Positions 48,482-56,949 of a stretch of 64,000 nucleotides of DNA are shown here, one piece after another (within the stretch, counting starts at the first letter, position 1; every line of letters begins with the position of its first letter). The position numbers and the translations under genes are program-made. Where the stretch lies: NCBI RefSeq assembly GCF_008386495.1, contig NZ_VTHJ01000006.1, forward strand, positions 62,001 to 126,000. Reading direction: 5' to 3'. The stretch comes from Streptomyces tailanensis. Lineage in GTDB: Bacteria; Actinomycetota; Actinomycetes; Streptomycetales; Streptomycetaceae. The notes below the pieces were generated by a model, which had not been told where the DNA came from, made no database searches, and saw only the letters and a list, made by a program, of their open reading frames with translations.

Positions 48482-48685
48482 GGCGCCACCCCCGTGCGCT
48501 CCCCCGTCGTGCTCATGGACGCATCGTGGGTGATGCTGGGGAATGACGGCAAGAGAGTTTCCGCATTGCCACGATGTGCACCCTTGTGCGAAGCCTCGTG
48601 AGGGTCTTGGGTTGGATGAGCACTCTCGAGCCGGCCCCCACGCATCGGGTCGGCGACACGGTGGAATCTCAGGAGGATTCTGAAC

Positions 48686-49960
48686 ATGTCAGATTCGGTG
48701 AGTGGCTGTACGGAGCACCGCTCCGGCGTCACCGAAGCCGAGGTGGAGGCCCTGGTGCGGGGCATCTGCTTCAAGACCGGCCCACCCCGCACCCTCGGTG
48801 TCGAACTGGAATGGCACGTCCACGAGCTGCGTGATCCGCGGCTCCCGGCACCACCCGCACGACTCGAAGCGGCCTACGCCGCACTGCGGACCCTGCCCCT
48901 GACCTCGGCTCTGACCATCGAGCCCGGTGGTCAGCTGGAGCTCAGCTCGGCTCCCGCCGCCTCCCTGATGGAGTGCGTGAGGTCCGTCTCGGCCGATCTG
49001 GACGCCGTACGCGCGACGCTGCGCGAGTCGGAGCTCGCCCTCAGCGGCTTCGGCCACGAACCCTGGAACCCCCCGACCCGGTATCTGCGTGAGCCCCGGT
49101 ACGACGCGATGGAGGTCTACCTCGACCGTTTCGGGCCCGAGGGGCGGGCCATGATGTGTTCCTCGGCCTCCGTCCAGGTGTGTCTCGACGCCGGGTACGA
49201 GGAGCCGGGGCCCCTCGGCCACGAGCGGCGCTGGTGGCTGGCGCACCAGCTCGGCGCGGTGCTGGTGGCCGCGTTCGCGCACTCCCCGCTGGCGCGTGGC
49301 CGGACCACCGGCTGGCGTTCCACGCGGCAGGCGCTGTGGGCGGCGATGGACCCGGGCCGTACGAACGCCCCGGCGCTGGACGGTGACCCGCGCGGGGCCT
49401 GGGCGCGGCTGGCGCTGGACGCGCCAGTGATGTGCGTGCGGGCGGCGGAGGGGCCTTGGGGCGTTCCGGGCGGGATGACGTTCCGGGAGTGGACCAGGTC
49501 CGACGCGCCGCCGAGCCGCGAGGACCTCGACTATCACCTGACGACCCTGTTCCCGCCGATCCGGCCGCGCGGCCACCTCGAATTCCGCATGATCGACGCC
49601 CAGCCGGGTGCGGACGGGTGGATCGTGCCGCTCGCCGTGACGGCGGCGCTGTTCGAGGACGCGGAGGCCGCCGAAACCGCCTATCTGTCCGTCAAACCCC
49701 TTGCGGAACGGGCAGGTTCGCTGCCGCCGCCGCGTAATCCCCTGTGGGTCGCGGCCGCCCGCTCGGGACTGGCCGACCCCGAGCTGCGGGAGGCGGCAAC
49801 CGTGTGCTTCGCCGCGGCCGCCGAGGCGCTGCCCCGGCTCGGCGCGAGCACCGAAGTGCAGGACGCCGTCGCCGAGTTCACCGACCGTTATGTGGCCCGG
49901 GGCCGTTGCCCCGCCGACGAGCTGCTCGACCTGTTCCACGGGAAGGACATCCCCGCATGA
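48686..49960 (+). CDS. egtA: Ergothioneine biosynthesis glutamate-cysteine ligase EgtA
   Basis: 424 residues, ATG 48686 with a perfect AGGAGG at 48671-48676. It belongs to the GCS2-type ligases: the metal-binding GVELEWHVHELR near residue 38, EPGGQLELSSAPAASL near 79 and RYDAMEVYLDRFGPEGRAMM are typical of EgtA. It makes gamma-glutamylcysteine, the sulfur donor for EgtB in actinobacteria. First of four genes coupled by stop-start overlaps, so the whole egt pathway core is one operon. Confidence 0.93.
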   Translation: MSDSVSGCTEHRSGVTEAEVEALVRGICFKTGPPRTLGVELEWHVHELRDPRLPAPPARLEAAYAALRTLPLTSALTIEPGGQLELSSAPAASLMECVRSVSADLDAVRATLRESELALSGFGHEPWNPPTRYLREPRYDAMEVYLDRFGPEGRAMMCSSASVQVCLDAGYEEPGPLGHERRWWLAHQLGAVLVAAFAHSPLARGRTTGWRSTRQALWAAMDPGRTNAPALDGDPRGAWARLALDAPVMCVRAAEGPWGVPGGMTFREWTRSDAPPSREDLDYHLTTLFPPIRPRGHLEFRMIDAQPGADGWIVPLAVTAALFEDAEAAETAYLSVKPLAERAGSLPPPRNPLWVAAARSGLADPELREAATVCFAAAAEALPRLGASTEVQDAVAEFTDRYVARGRCPADELLDLFHGKDIPA

Positions 49961-51303
49961 CCGCACCCGAGACCCCGGCACCGACGAACGACGCCGACCC
50001 CGACATACTCCGGGAGCGCGCGCTGGCGGCGCTCACCACGGCCCGTGCCCGTACCGCGCTCCTCACCTCCGTCGTCGACGAACCCGACCTGACCGCACAG
50101 CACTCGCCGCTGATGTCCCCGCTGGTGTGGGACCTCGCCCACATCGGCAACCAGGAGGAGCTGTGGCTGTTGCGGAACGTCGCGGGGCGGGAGGCGATGC
50201 GGCCCGAGATCGACGGGCTGTACGACGCGTTCGAGCACCCGCGCGCGGAGCGGCCCTCGCTGCCGCTGCTGCCGCCCGGGGAGGCCCGCCAATACCTCGC
50301 CGAGGTGCGTGGCCGGGCCCTGGACGTACTGGAGAGCACCGCCTTTCACGGCAGCCGGCTCACCGACGCGGGCTTCGCCTTCGGCATGATCGCCCAGCAT
50401 GAACAGCAGCACGACGAGACGATGTTGATCACCCATCAGCTCCGCAAAGGCCCCGCCGTGCTCACGGCGCCGGACCCCGCGCCGACGCCGCTGTTCACCG
50501 GCCCGGCCGAAGTCCTCGTGCCCGGTGGGCAGTTCATGATGGGCACCTCGGCCGAGCCATGGGCGCTGGACAACGAGCGGCCCGCGCACCGGCGTGTCGT
50601 CCCGCCGTTCCACATCGACACCACGCCGGTCACGAACGCCGCGTACCAGGCGTTCATCGAGGACGGCGGCTACGAGGACGCGCGCTGGTGGACGGCCGAC
50701 GGCTGGGACCACATCCGTGCGCACGATATCTCCGCGCCCCTGTTCTGGCGCCGGGACGGCCGGCAGTGGTTGCGGCGGCGCTTCGGCGTCACCGAGGTCG
50801 TCCCGCCCGACGAGCCGGTGCTGCACGTGTGCTGGTACGAGGCCGACGCGTACGCCCGCTGGGCGGGGCGCCGGCTGCCCACGGAGGCCGAGTGGGAGAA
50901 GGCGGCCCGGCACGACCCGGTCACCGGCCGCTCGACGCGCTACCCGTGGGGCGACGCCGACCCGACGCCCGAGCACGCCAACCTCGGCCAGCGTCACCTC
51001 CGCCCGGCCCCCGCCGGCAGCTATCCGGCGGGTGAATCACCACTGGGTGTACGGCAGTTGATCGGTGATGTGTGGGAGTGGACGTCGAGCGACTTCCTGC
51101 CCTACCCGGGGTTCACGGCGTTCCCGTACAAGGAGTACTCGGAGGTGTTCTTCGGTCCCGAGTACAAGGTGCTGCGCGGCGGGTCTTTCGCCGTGGACCC
51201 GGTGGCCTGCCGGGGGACGTTCCGCAACTGGGACTATCCGGTCCGGCGGCAGATCTTCTGCGGGTTCCGCACCGCGCGGGACGCGTCCCCGGAGGCCGTC
51301 TGA
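49957..51303 (+). CDS. egtB: Ergothioneine biosynthesis sulfoxide synthase EgtB
   Basis: 448 residues; ATG 49957 overlaps the egtA stop by four bases. The amino-terminal DinB-type domain brings iron ligands from LVWDLAHIGNQEELW and IAQHEQQHDETML. The carboxy domain is FGE/sulfatase-modifying-factor-like (VPGGQFMMGTS, LPTEAEWEKAARHDP, VWEWTSSDFLPYPGF, VLRGGSFAVDP). The non-haem iron enzyme joins gamma-glutamylcysteine and hercynine with oxygen to give the sulfoxide. The WTSSDFLPYPGF active-site area is of the mycobacterial type that uses gamma-glutamylcysteine, which agrees with the presence of EgtA. Confidence 0.95.
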   Translation: MTAPETPAPTNDADPDILRERALAALTTARARTALLTSVVDEPDLTAQHSPLMSPLVWDLAHIGNQEELWLLRNVAGREAMRPEIDGLYDAFEHPRAERPSLPLLPPGEARQYLAEVRGRALDVLESTAFHGSRLTDAGFAFGMIAQHEQQHDETMLITHQLRKGPAVLTAPDPAPTPLFTGPAEVLVPGGQFMMGTSAEPWALDNERPAHRRVVPPFHIDTTPVTNAAYQAFIEDGGYEDARWWTADGWDHIRAHDISAPLFWRRDGRQWLRRRFGVTEVVPPDEPVLHVCWYEADAYARWAGRRLPTEAEWEKAARHDPVTGRSTRYPWGDADPTPEHANLGQRHLRPAPAGSYPAGESPLGVRQLIGDVWEWTSSDFLPYPGFTAFPYKEYSEVFFGPEYKVLRGGSFAVDPVACRGTFRNWDYPVRRQIFCGFRTARDASPEAV

Positions 51304-52067
51304 TGTGCCGTCATATCGCGTTCCTGGGCCCGCCGTCGCCGCTGGGGAAGGTCCTGGTGGATCCGCCGCACGGTCTGTTCCGGCAGTCGTGGGCGCCGCG
51401 GCGGCAGCGGTACGGGACCGTCAACGCCGATGGTTTCGGGGTGGGTTGGTACGCCGAGGGCGACCCGGTGCCGGGGCGGTACCGGCGGGCCGGGCCCATC
51501 TGGGGCGACCAGTCCTTCGCGGACCTCGCCCGGGTCGTGCGTACCGGGGCGCTGCTGGCCGCCGTACGCGACGCCACGGTGCCGGGTGCGGACAACGAGG
51601 CCGCGGCGGCGCCGTTCACCGCCGGGCCGTGGCTGTTCAGCCACAACGGGGCCGTCGCCGGGTGGCCGCGGTCGCTGGCGGGGCTCGCCGCCGAACTACC
51701 GACCGTCGAGGTGCTGTCGATGGAGGCCCGTAACGACTCAGCGCTGGTGTGGGCCCTGGTCCTGAACCGGCTGCGGGCCGGCGACGAGGAGGGTCAGGCG
51801 CTGGCCGACACGGTCCTCGAGGTCGCCCGGGCGGCCCCCGGTTCCCGGCTCAATCTGCTGCTCACCAACGGTGACACCATCGCCGCGACGGCCTGGGGCG
51901 ACACCCTCTGGTACCTCGCCGAGCCCGGCTGCAGCACCGTCGTGGCGTCCGAGCCGTACGACGACGACCCGCACTGGGTCGAGGTGCCGGACCGCACGCT
52001 GCTCGCGGCCAGCCGTACAGACGTTCTTCTCACCCCGCTCAAGGAGTTGGAGGGTACCCACGCGTGA
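51303..52067 (+). CDS. egtC: Ergothioneine biosynthesis gamma-glutamyl hydrolase EgtC
   Basis: 254 residues; ATG 51303 overlaps the egtB stop by one base. The catalytic nucleophile is Cys2 (MCRHIAFLG), as in class II glutamine amidotransferases, with NADGFGVGWYA and WLFSHNGAV further on. It removes the glutamate from the gamma-glutamyl hercynylcysteine sulfoxide. All key family motifs are intact. Confidence 0.95.
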   Translation: MCRHIAFLGPPSPLGKVLVDPPHGLFRQSWAPRRQRYGTVNADGFGVGWYAEGDPVPGRYRRAGPIWGDQSFADLARVVRTGALLAAVRDATVPGADNEAAAAPFTAGPWLFSHNGAVAGWPRSLAGLAAELPTVEVLSMEARNDSALVWALVLNRLRAGDEEGQALADTVLEVARAAPGSRLNLLLTNGDTIAATAWGDTLWYLAEPGCSTVVASEPYDDDPHWVEVPDRTLLAASRTDVLLTPLKELEGTHA

Positions 52068-53026
52068 GCGCGTTCCTTCTCACCCGCACCCTGCCCGAGG
52101 ACGCCACGGACGCGGCTCTGCGCGCCGATGTCCTGGACGGGCTGACCCGTACGCCCAAGACGCTGCCGCCGAAGTGGTTCTACGACGCCGTCGGCAGTGA
52201 ACTGTTCGAGCGGATCACCGAGTTGCCCGAGTACTACCCGACCCGTGCCGAGCGCGAGATCCTCATCGACCGGGCCGGTGAGATCGCCTCGGCGAGCGGG
52301 GCGCGGACCCTGGTCGAGCTGGGGTCCGGGTCCTCCGACAAGACACGGCATCTGCTGGACGCGATGCCCGGACTGCATACGTATGTGCCGGTCGACGTGA
52401 GTGAGAGTGCGCTGCGGCTGGCGGGTGAGGCGCTGGTCGCCGAGCGGGCGGGGCTTCGCGTGCATGCCCTGATCGACGACTTCACCGCCGGGATTCGGCT
52501 GCCGGAGACGCCTGGGCCGCGGCTGGTGGCGTTCCTTGGGGGCACGATCGGCAATCTCGTGCCGGTGGAGCGGGCTGCGTTCCTGGCTTCCGTACGTGGT
52601 CTGTTGGCGCCCGGTGACGCGTTGTTGCTCGGGACGGATCTGGTCAAGGACGCGGGGGTGTTGGTTGCCGCGTACGACGACTCGGCCGGGGTGACGGCGG
52701 CGTTCAACAAGAACGTGCTGGCTGTTGTCAATCGTGAGCTGGGGGCGGATTTCGATCCCCAGGCGTTCGATCATGTCGCTCTGTGGGATGCGGAGCGGGA
52801 GTGGATCGAGATGCGGTTGCGGTCGCGGGTGGATCAGACCGTGAAGATTCCGGCGCTTGGTCTGGCCGTGGAGTTTGCGGGTGGGGAGTCGTTGCGGACG
52901 GAGGTGTCGGCGAAGTTCAGGAAGGGCGGTGTGCGGGCCGAGCTCGGGCGTGCCGGGCTGGAGTTGAGCCACTGGTGGACGGATCGGGAGGGGAGGTTCG
53001 CGCTGTCGCTGAGTGTGGCTCGGTGA
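52064..53026 (+). CDS. egtD: L-histidine N-alpha-methyltransferase EgtD
   Basis: 320 residues, GTG 52064, four-base overlap with egtC. The SAM-binding site is LVELGSGSSDKTRHLLDA, preceded by the EgtD signature PKTLPPKWFYDAVGSELFER and TELPEYYPTRAEREIL; GGTIGNLVP and LLLGTDLVKD are typical. It trimethylates histidine to hercynine, the first step of ergothioneine synthesis. No egtE-like lyase follows; the next feature is intergenic repeat DNA, so the last step must be encoded elsewhere or done by another PLP enzyme. Confidence 0.96.
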   Translation: MSAFLLTRTLPEDATDAALRADVLDGLTRTPKTLPPKWFYDAVGSELFERITELPEYYPTRAEREILIDRAGEIASASGARTLVELGSGSSDKTRHLLDAMPGLHTYVPVDVSESALRLAGEALVAERAGLRVHALIDDFTAGIRLPETPGPRLVAFLGGTIGNLVPVERAAFLASVRGLLAPGDALLLGTDLVKDAGVLVAAYDDSAGVTAAFNKNVLAVVNRELGADFDPQAFDHVALWDAEREWIEMRLRSRVDQTVKIPALGLAVEFAGGESLRTEVSAKFRKGGVRAELGRAGLELSHWWTDREGRFALSLSVAR

Positions 53027-53052
53027 GCGGCGGGGTGGCCGGGTGGGTTTTG

Positions 53053-53190
53053 CTCGCCCCCGCCGCCCCTACCCGTCCCATCCCCCAGGGGCGCTGCCCC
53101 TTCGACCCCGTACGCCTGAGAGCTCGGGAGGTCGGGGATGTGTGGCGAGTGCGGTAAGCCGTGGCTTGTCGCGCAGTTCCCCGCGCCCCT
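53053..53190 (+). repeat. Composite C-rich intergenic repeat, copy 3
   Basis: CTCGCCCCCGCCGCCCCT (53053-53070), a CAGGGGCGCTGCCCCTTCGA block around 53085-53105, and CGCAGTTCCCCGCGCCCCT (53172-53190) occur in the same order as in copy 1 at 42430-42655. As there, the unit starts shortly after a stop codon (egtD). The right inverted arm seen in copy 1 is missing here. Confidence 0.75.
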
Positions 53191-53266
53191 AAAGGGACGC
53201 CACCTCTCGCGGAGTCTTGTGGTGTGGGGCACCGTGGAGGTGGGGGTGGCTGAAAGGAGCAGGCGT

Positions 53267-53482
53267 ATGTCCGACCATGTTTATCGGGTTACCGAGATTG
53301 TCGGGAGTTCGGGGGAGAGTGTCGATCAGGCCATTCGGAATGGGGTTGCCCGGGCCTCGCAGACGCTGCGGAATCTTGACTGGTTCGAGGTGACGCAGGT
53401 GCGGGGGCATATCGAGAACGGGGAGATCGCGCACTATCAGGTCGGACTGAAGGTTGGGTTCCGGCTGGAGGACGCCGGCTGA
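53267..53482 (+). CDS. Dodecin (flavin-binding)
   Basis: 71 residues, ATG 53267 after AAAGGAG at 53253-53259. The family pattern VYRVTEIVGSSGESVDQAIR, NLDWFEVTQVRGHIENG and HYQVGLKVGFRLED matches dodecins, which assemble into dodecameric spheres that store or quench flavins. The tryptophan of LDWFEV is the flavin-stacking residue. It is monocistronic by appearance and converges on a HAD gene. Confidence 0.92.
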   Translation: MSDHVYRVTEIVGSSGESVDQAIRNGVARASQTLRNLDWFEVTQVRGHIENGEIAHYQVGLKVGFRLEDAG

Positions 53483-53486
53483 GTGC

Positions 53487-53975
53487 TCAGGTGCGGCCCT
53501 CCCGTTCCTGTGCCACCTTCAGTACGGCGGACGTCGCCGCCCATCGTGCTCGTACGACCGTGAAGCCCGCCTGTTCCGCGTCCTCGCAGACCAACTCGTC
53601 GTCGTCCACGAGGACTCGGATCTCGCGGGTGCGGGCGAGTCGGCGGAGGATCTCCAGTTTGGTGCGGCGGGCGGGTCGGCGGTCGTTGTCGCGCCGCATC
53701 CAGATGCGGCCCTCCGGGAGGCCGTGCGCGGCGAGCCAGTCGACGGTGTCGCGGCGGCAGCGTTCGGGGCGGCCGGTGAGATACACGACCTCGCACTCCT
53801 CTGCGCTCGCCAGTGCCATCTCGATGCCCTCGGGCAGTGGCGGGTCCTGGGGGGCGGCGGCGAAGAAGGCGTCCCAGTCGCGCGGCTTCCGCTCCAGGTA
53901 CCGCTGCCGGTGCGCGGTGTCGGAGAGGGTGTTGTCCAGGTCGAATACGGCGAGGGGGCGGTCGTCTGCGGTCAC
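53487..53975 (-). CDS. HAD-family phosphatase
   Basis: 162 residues. HAD motif I is AVFDLDNTLSD (two Asp), motif II is VVYLTGRPERCRRDT, and motif IV may be the acidic RVLVDDDELVCEDAEQAG. The small cap-less type resembles polynucleotide-kinase-3'-phosphatase and acid-phosphatase-like HADs. The substrate is not decidable. The ATG at 53973-53975 faces the NDH-2-like gene across 144 bases. Confidence 0.8.
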   Translation of the reverse strand: MTADDRPLAVFDLDNTLSDTAHRQRYLERKPRDWDAFFAAAPQDPPLPEGIEMALASAEECEVVYLTGRPERCRRDTVDWLAAHGLPEGRIWMRRDNDRRPARRTKLEILRRLARTREIRVLVDDDELVCEDAEQAGFTVVRARWAATSAVLKVAQEREGRT

Positions 53976-54119
53976 GGGGCCAGCCTAGGGCCCTGTGACA
54001 CGTGACAGTTCCGTGATCCCCGTCGTCGCTTCACACAACAAGCACAGACTTCGCCCGTCGCTTGAGGTTTCAAGGGATACGCTCGTCATCTCTCCCCCCA
54101 CCCGCACAGGAGAATTGAT

Positions 54120-55223
54120 GTGCTTGACGGCGAAGTAATCGTGATCGGCGGCGGATACGGGGGCATCCGCCTGGCCAAACAGTTGGACGAGGTCGCACGG
54201 GTCACCCTCGTGGACCGCAAGGAGGTCTTCTTCCACCGCATCGCCGCGCTGCGCGCCGGGGTGCACGAGGACTGGACGACAACGCCCTTCATCCCCTACG
54301 ACCGGCTGCTGCGCAACGGCCGGGTGGTCGTGGGCAAGGCGATCGACATCGACACCGGTGCGCGGCAGGTACGGCTGGCCACGGGTGAGCGACTGCCGTA
54401 CGACGTGGTGGTGATCGCCACGGGCGCCGACTATCCGGAGCCCGCGCGTTTCCTGGGCACGACCATGGACGAGGCGGCCAAGACGTTCACCGCGCACCAG
54501 GAGAAGATCGCCGACGCCGAGCATGTGCTGATCGCCGGCGGTGGGCCGGGCGGTGTGGAACTCGCCGCCGAGATCCGGCTGGCGCGGCCCGAGGCGCGGG
54601 TCACACTCGCGCACGCCGGGTCGGTGCTGCTCAACTCCATGGGGAGCAAATGGGCCGGTCGGCGGGCCTTGTCCTGGCTGGAGTCGCATGACGTGGAGGT
54701 GCGCCTCGACTCGTTCATCTCGCCCGGTGCCGACTTCGACACCTACCGGGACGGCCGCGGCAACATCATCGAGGCCGACCTCTCCTTCTGGGCCAACGGC
54801 ACCACGCCCAACACGCTCTGGCTGCGGCTGGCCGGGCACGGCGACTGGCTGAACGGTTCGGGGCAGGTCAAGGTCGACCGGATGCTGCGGGTCGAGGGGC
54901 GGCTGGACGTGTTCGCGGTCGGTGACGTGAACGACGTCAGCGAGCTGAAGGTCTCCCCCGTCGCGATCGCCCAGGCGGACATCGCCGCCCACAACATCCG
55001 TGCCTACCTGGGAAGTTCGGGCAGGCACCGCAAGGAGCCCCGCTTCTACCGGCCGATCCAGCGCACCCCGCTGATCGTGCCGTTCGGCGCGGCCGACGGG
55101 CTCACCCTGATCCCCGTGCCGGGCGGCGAGACCGCCGTCCTCGGCGGCCGCACCGCCACCCTCGCCAAGGCGAAGACGCTGATGACGCCGTACATACGCA
55201 AACAGCTCGGCTACTCGGCCTGA
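54120..55223 (+). CDS. NAD(P)/FAD-dependent oxidoreductase (NDH-2/FSP1-like)
   Basis: 367 residues, GTG 54120 with AGGAGA just upstream. FAD motif VIVIGGGYGGIRLAKQLDEV, NAD(P) motif VLIAGGGPGGVELAAEIRLA and the second FAD motif LDVFAVGDVNDVSELKVSP are present. The size and the missing redox-cysteine pair fit type II NADH:quinone oxidoreductase and AIFM2/FSP1-like proteins. It probably oxidises NAD(P)H at the membrane surface. The end (LMTPYIRKQLGYSA) may form an amphipathic membrane helix. Confidence 0.85.
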   Translation: MLDGEVIVIGGGYGGIRLAKQLDEVARVTLVDRKEVFFHRIAALRAGVHEDWTTTPFIPYDRLLRNGRVVVGKAIDIDTGARQVRLATGERLPYDVVVIATGADYPEPARFLGTTMDEAAKTFTAHQEKIADAEHVLIAGGGPGGVELAAEIRLARPEARVTLAHAGSVLLNSMGSKWAGRRALSWLESHDVEVRLDSFISPGADFDTYRDGRGNIIEADLSFWANGTTPNTLWLRLAGHGDWLNGSGQVKVDRMLRVEGRLDVFAVGDVNDVSELKVSPVAIAQADIAAHNIRAYLGSSGRHRKEPRFYRPIQRTPLIVPFGAADGLTLIPVPGGETAVLGGRTATLAKAKTLMTPYIRKQLGYSA

Positions 55224-55269
55224 GGCCACGCCCCGTCCCGCCCCGGCCACCGAGCGGCGGGCCGGGGCG

Positions 55270-55788
55270 TCAGCCGGTGTGTGCCGGGTCCGTGGTCTCC
55301 TGTTCGACGAGGTCGTTGGCGTGGGTGAGGAAGTCGTCGACCATGCGGTGGAAGAGGCCGGCGAGCTGCTGGAGTTCCTCGGGCGACCAGCCGGCCAGGG
55401 CCATCTGCATACCGCGGACGCCGGCCTCGCGGATGCGGTCGATGGCCTGTCGGCCCACCGGAGTCAGCTCGATGCGCTGGGCGCGGCGGTCGTCCGGGTC
55501 GGGTACGCGGCTGACGTACCCGGACTTCTGCAGCTGCTGGACCTGGCGGGTGACGTGCGAGGCCTCGACGCCCAGGCGGTTCGCCAGCTCCCCCGGGCGC
55601 AGCGGCTCGGAGTCGGCGATCTGGCGCAGCAGGGCCACGGCGGCGCGGTCCAGCGGGACACCGGCCAGGGCCATCAGGCGCTCGTGGGCTCGCGCCCGGG
55701 TGCTGAGGTAAGTGATGCGGGTGAGGGCTCGCTCGATCTCGATCACTTCGGGGGTGGGGGGGTTGGAGGGGAGCGGTTCTGGGGACAT
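55270..55788 (-). CDS. MarR-family transcriptional regulator
   Basis: 172 residues. The winged helix is LDRAAVALLRQIADSEPLRP, GELANRLGVEASHVTRQVQQ, LQKSGYVSRVPDPDDRRAQR and IELTPVGRQAIDRI. It lies 200 bases downstream of the VOC dioxygenase gene on the same strand, after a TTGTCAACAAT element that also occurs upstream of the gntR-type gene. Targets are unknown; the adjacent NDH-2-like gene and its own gene are candidates. Confidence 0.88.
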   Translation of the reverse strand: MSPEPLPSNPPTPEVIEIERALTRITYLSTRARAHERLMALAGVPLDRAAVALLRQIADSEPLRPGELANRLGVEASHVTRQVQQLQKSGYVSRVPDPDDRRAQRIELTPVGRQAIDRIREAGVRGMQMALAGWSPEELQQLAGLFHRMVDDFLTHANDLVEQETTDPAHTG

Positions 55789-55937
55789 GGGGCCACTTTA
55801 ACATCTTGTTGCCTAACTCAAGTAAGTTCCCCTGTTTGGATCGCCTGAGACCTCGGGGTGTACCGCCGGAGCCCCCTGGGGCCTATCCAAAACCTGTCGT
55901 CGAAACGCCAGGCAGCCACACCGAGAGAGTCGACGTT

Positions 55938-55949
55938 TTTGTCAACAAT
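55938..55949. promoter_or_regulatory. GntR-type operator-like element, copy 2
   Basis: TTTGTCAACAAT differs in one base from the perfect ATTGT-CA-ACAAT dyad at 60267-60278, upstream of the gntR-type gene. It sits between the dioxygenase stop (55989) and the marR start (55788), so it could bring marR under the same regulator. Inferred from sequence identity only. Confidence 0.45.
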
Positions 55950-55988
55950 ATCGGCGACGGTTGGAGGTCTGGCCGGTGAGCGGATCCG

Positions 55989-56939
55989 TCAGTCGACCGG
56001 CGGGGTGCCGTGCGTGTGGAACGACTCGATGGTCTTCAGGCCCCACGCCTGGCCCTTGGCGCGCTCGGCCTGGGTCCAGGTGATCAGCGGCCAGTCGGGG
56101 GCGAGGACGAGCCGGGTGAGCGGGTTGCACAGCTCGATGCGGTTGCCGCCCGGCTCGTAGACGTACAGGAAGAACGTCTGCTGGATGGCGTGCTTGTGCG
56201 GGCCGGTCTCGATGAACACGCCCTGGTCGAGGCAGAGATCGGCGGCGCGGAGGATGTCCTCGCGGGTGTCGGTGGCGAACGCGATGTGGTGCAGACGCCC
56301 CTGGGAGCCGGTCCAGTCCTCGGTGTAGACGACGTCGTACGACTTGTTGGTGAAGGTCAGCCACTGGGCGGCGACTTTCCCGGTGTCGAGGACGATCTGC
56401 TCGGTGGCGCGGGCGCCGAGGACCTCGCGGGTGAAGGCGGCGTTCGCCGCGACGTCGGAGGCGAGGAAGTTGACGTGGTCGAGGCGGCGTACGCCCACGC
56501 CGTGGCCGGGCTTGGCCTGGGGCTGGTTCTTCAGCCCCGGCTTGAGGTCGTCCGGCGCCTCGTACCACTCGCTCTGCCAGTAAAGGGCGACCTCGTGGCC
56601 GTCGGGGTCGGTGGTGACGTACAGCGGACCGATGCCCGGTTCGTCCTCCATCCAGCGGCCCGCCCGGCCGGTGTTCTCCAGCTCCCTCACCCTGCGTTGG
56701 AGCGCCTCCTCCGAGGAGGTGCGCAGGGCGGTGCGGCGGATGCCGGACGTGGAGTGGGCGGTCAGGGTGAGGCTGTGGTGCTCGTAGTCGTCCCAGGTCC
56801 GCAGGTAGACCGAGCCGCCGGAGCGGCCGTTCTCGGTCAGTCCGAGGATCTCGGTGAAGAACCACAGGCTGCGGTCGAGGTCGGGGGTGAGCAGTTCGAC
56901 ATGGCCGAGGTGGGCGATGTCGCCGAGCGGTGGGGCCAT
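55989..56939 (-). CDS. Extradiol (VOC-type) ring-cleavage dioxygenase, catechol 2,3-dioxygenase family
   Basis: 316 residues with two vicinal-oxygen-chelate modules: the amino one from GHVELLTPDLDRSLWFFTEI, the carboxy one from LDHVNFLASDVAANAAFTRE. The Fe(II) ligands fit the two His and one Glu in LDHVNF, RLHHIAFATD and GGNRIELCN, and the acid/base residues appear in TGPHKHAIQQTFFLYVYEP. It opens a dihydroxy- or trihydroxy-aromatic ring between or beside the hydroxyls. It is the last gene of the five-gene operon, 10 bases after the tautomerase gene, so its product should feed the oxalomesaconate-type enzymes upstream. Confidence 0.88.
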   Translation of the reverse strand: MAPPLGDIAHLGHVELLTPDLDRSLWFFTEILGLTENGRSGGSVYLRTWDDYEHHSLTLTAHSTSGIRRTALRTSSEEALQRRVRELENTGRAGRWMEDEPGIGPLYVTTDPDGHEVALYWQSEWYEAPDDLKPGLKNQPQAKPGHGVGVRRLDHVNFLASDVAANAAFTREVLGARATEQIVLDTGKVAAQWLTFTNKSYDVVYTEDWTGSQGRLHHIAFATDTREDILRAADLCLDQGVFIETGPHKHAIQQTFFLYVYEPGGNRIELCNPLTRLVLAPDWPLITWTQAERAKGQAWGLKTIESFHTHGTPPVD

Positions 56940-56949
56940 CAGCGGGTCC

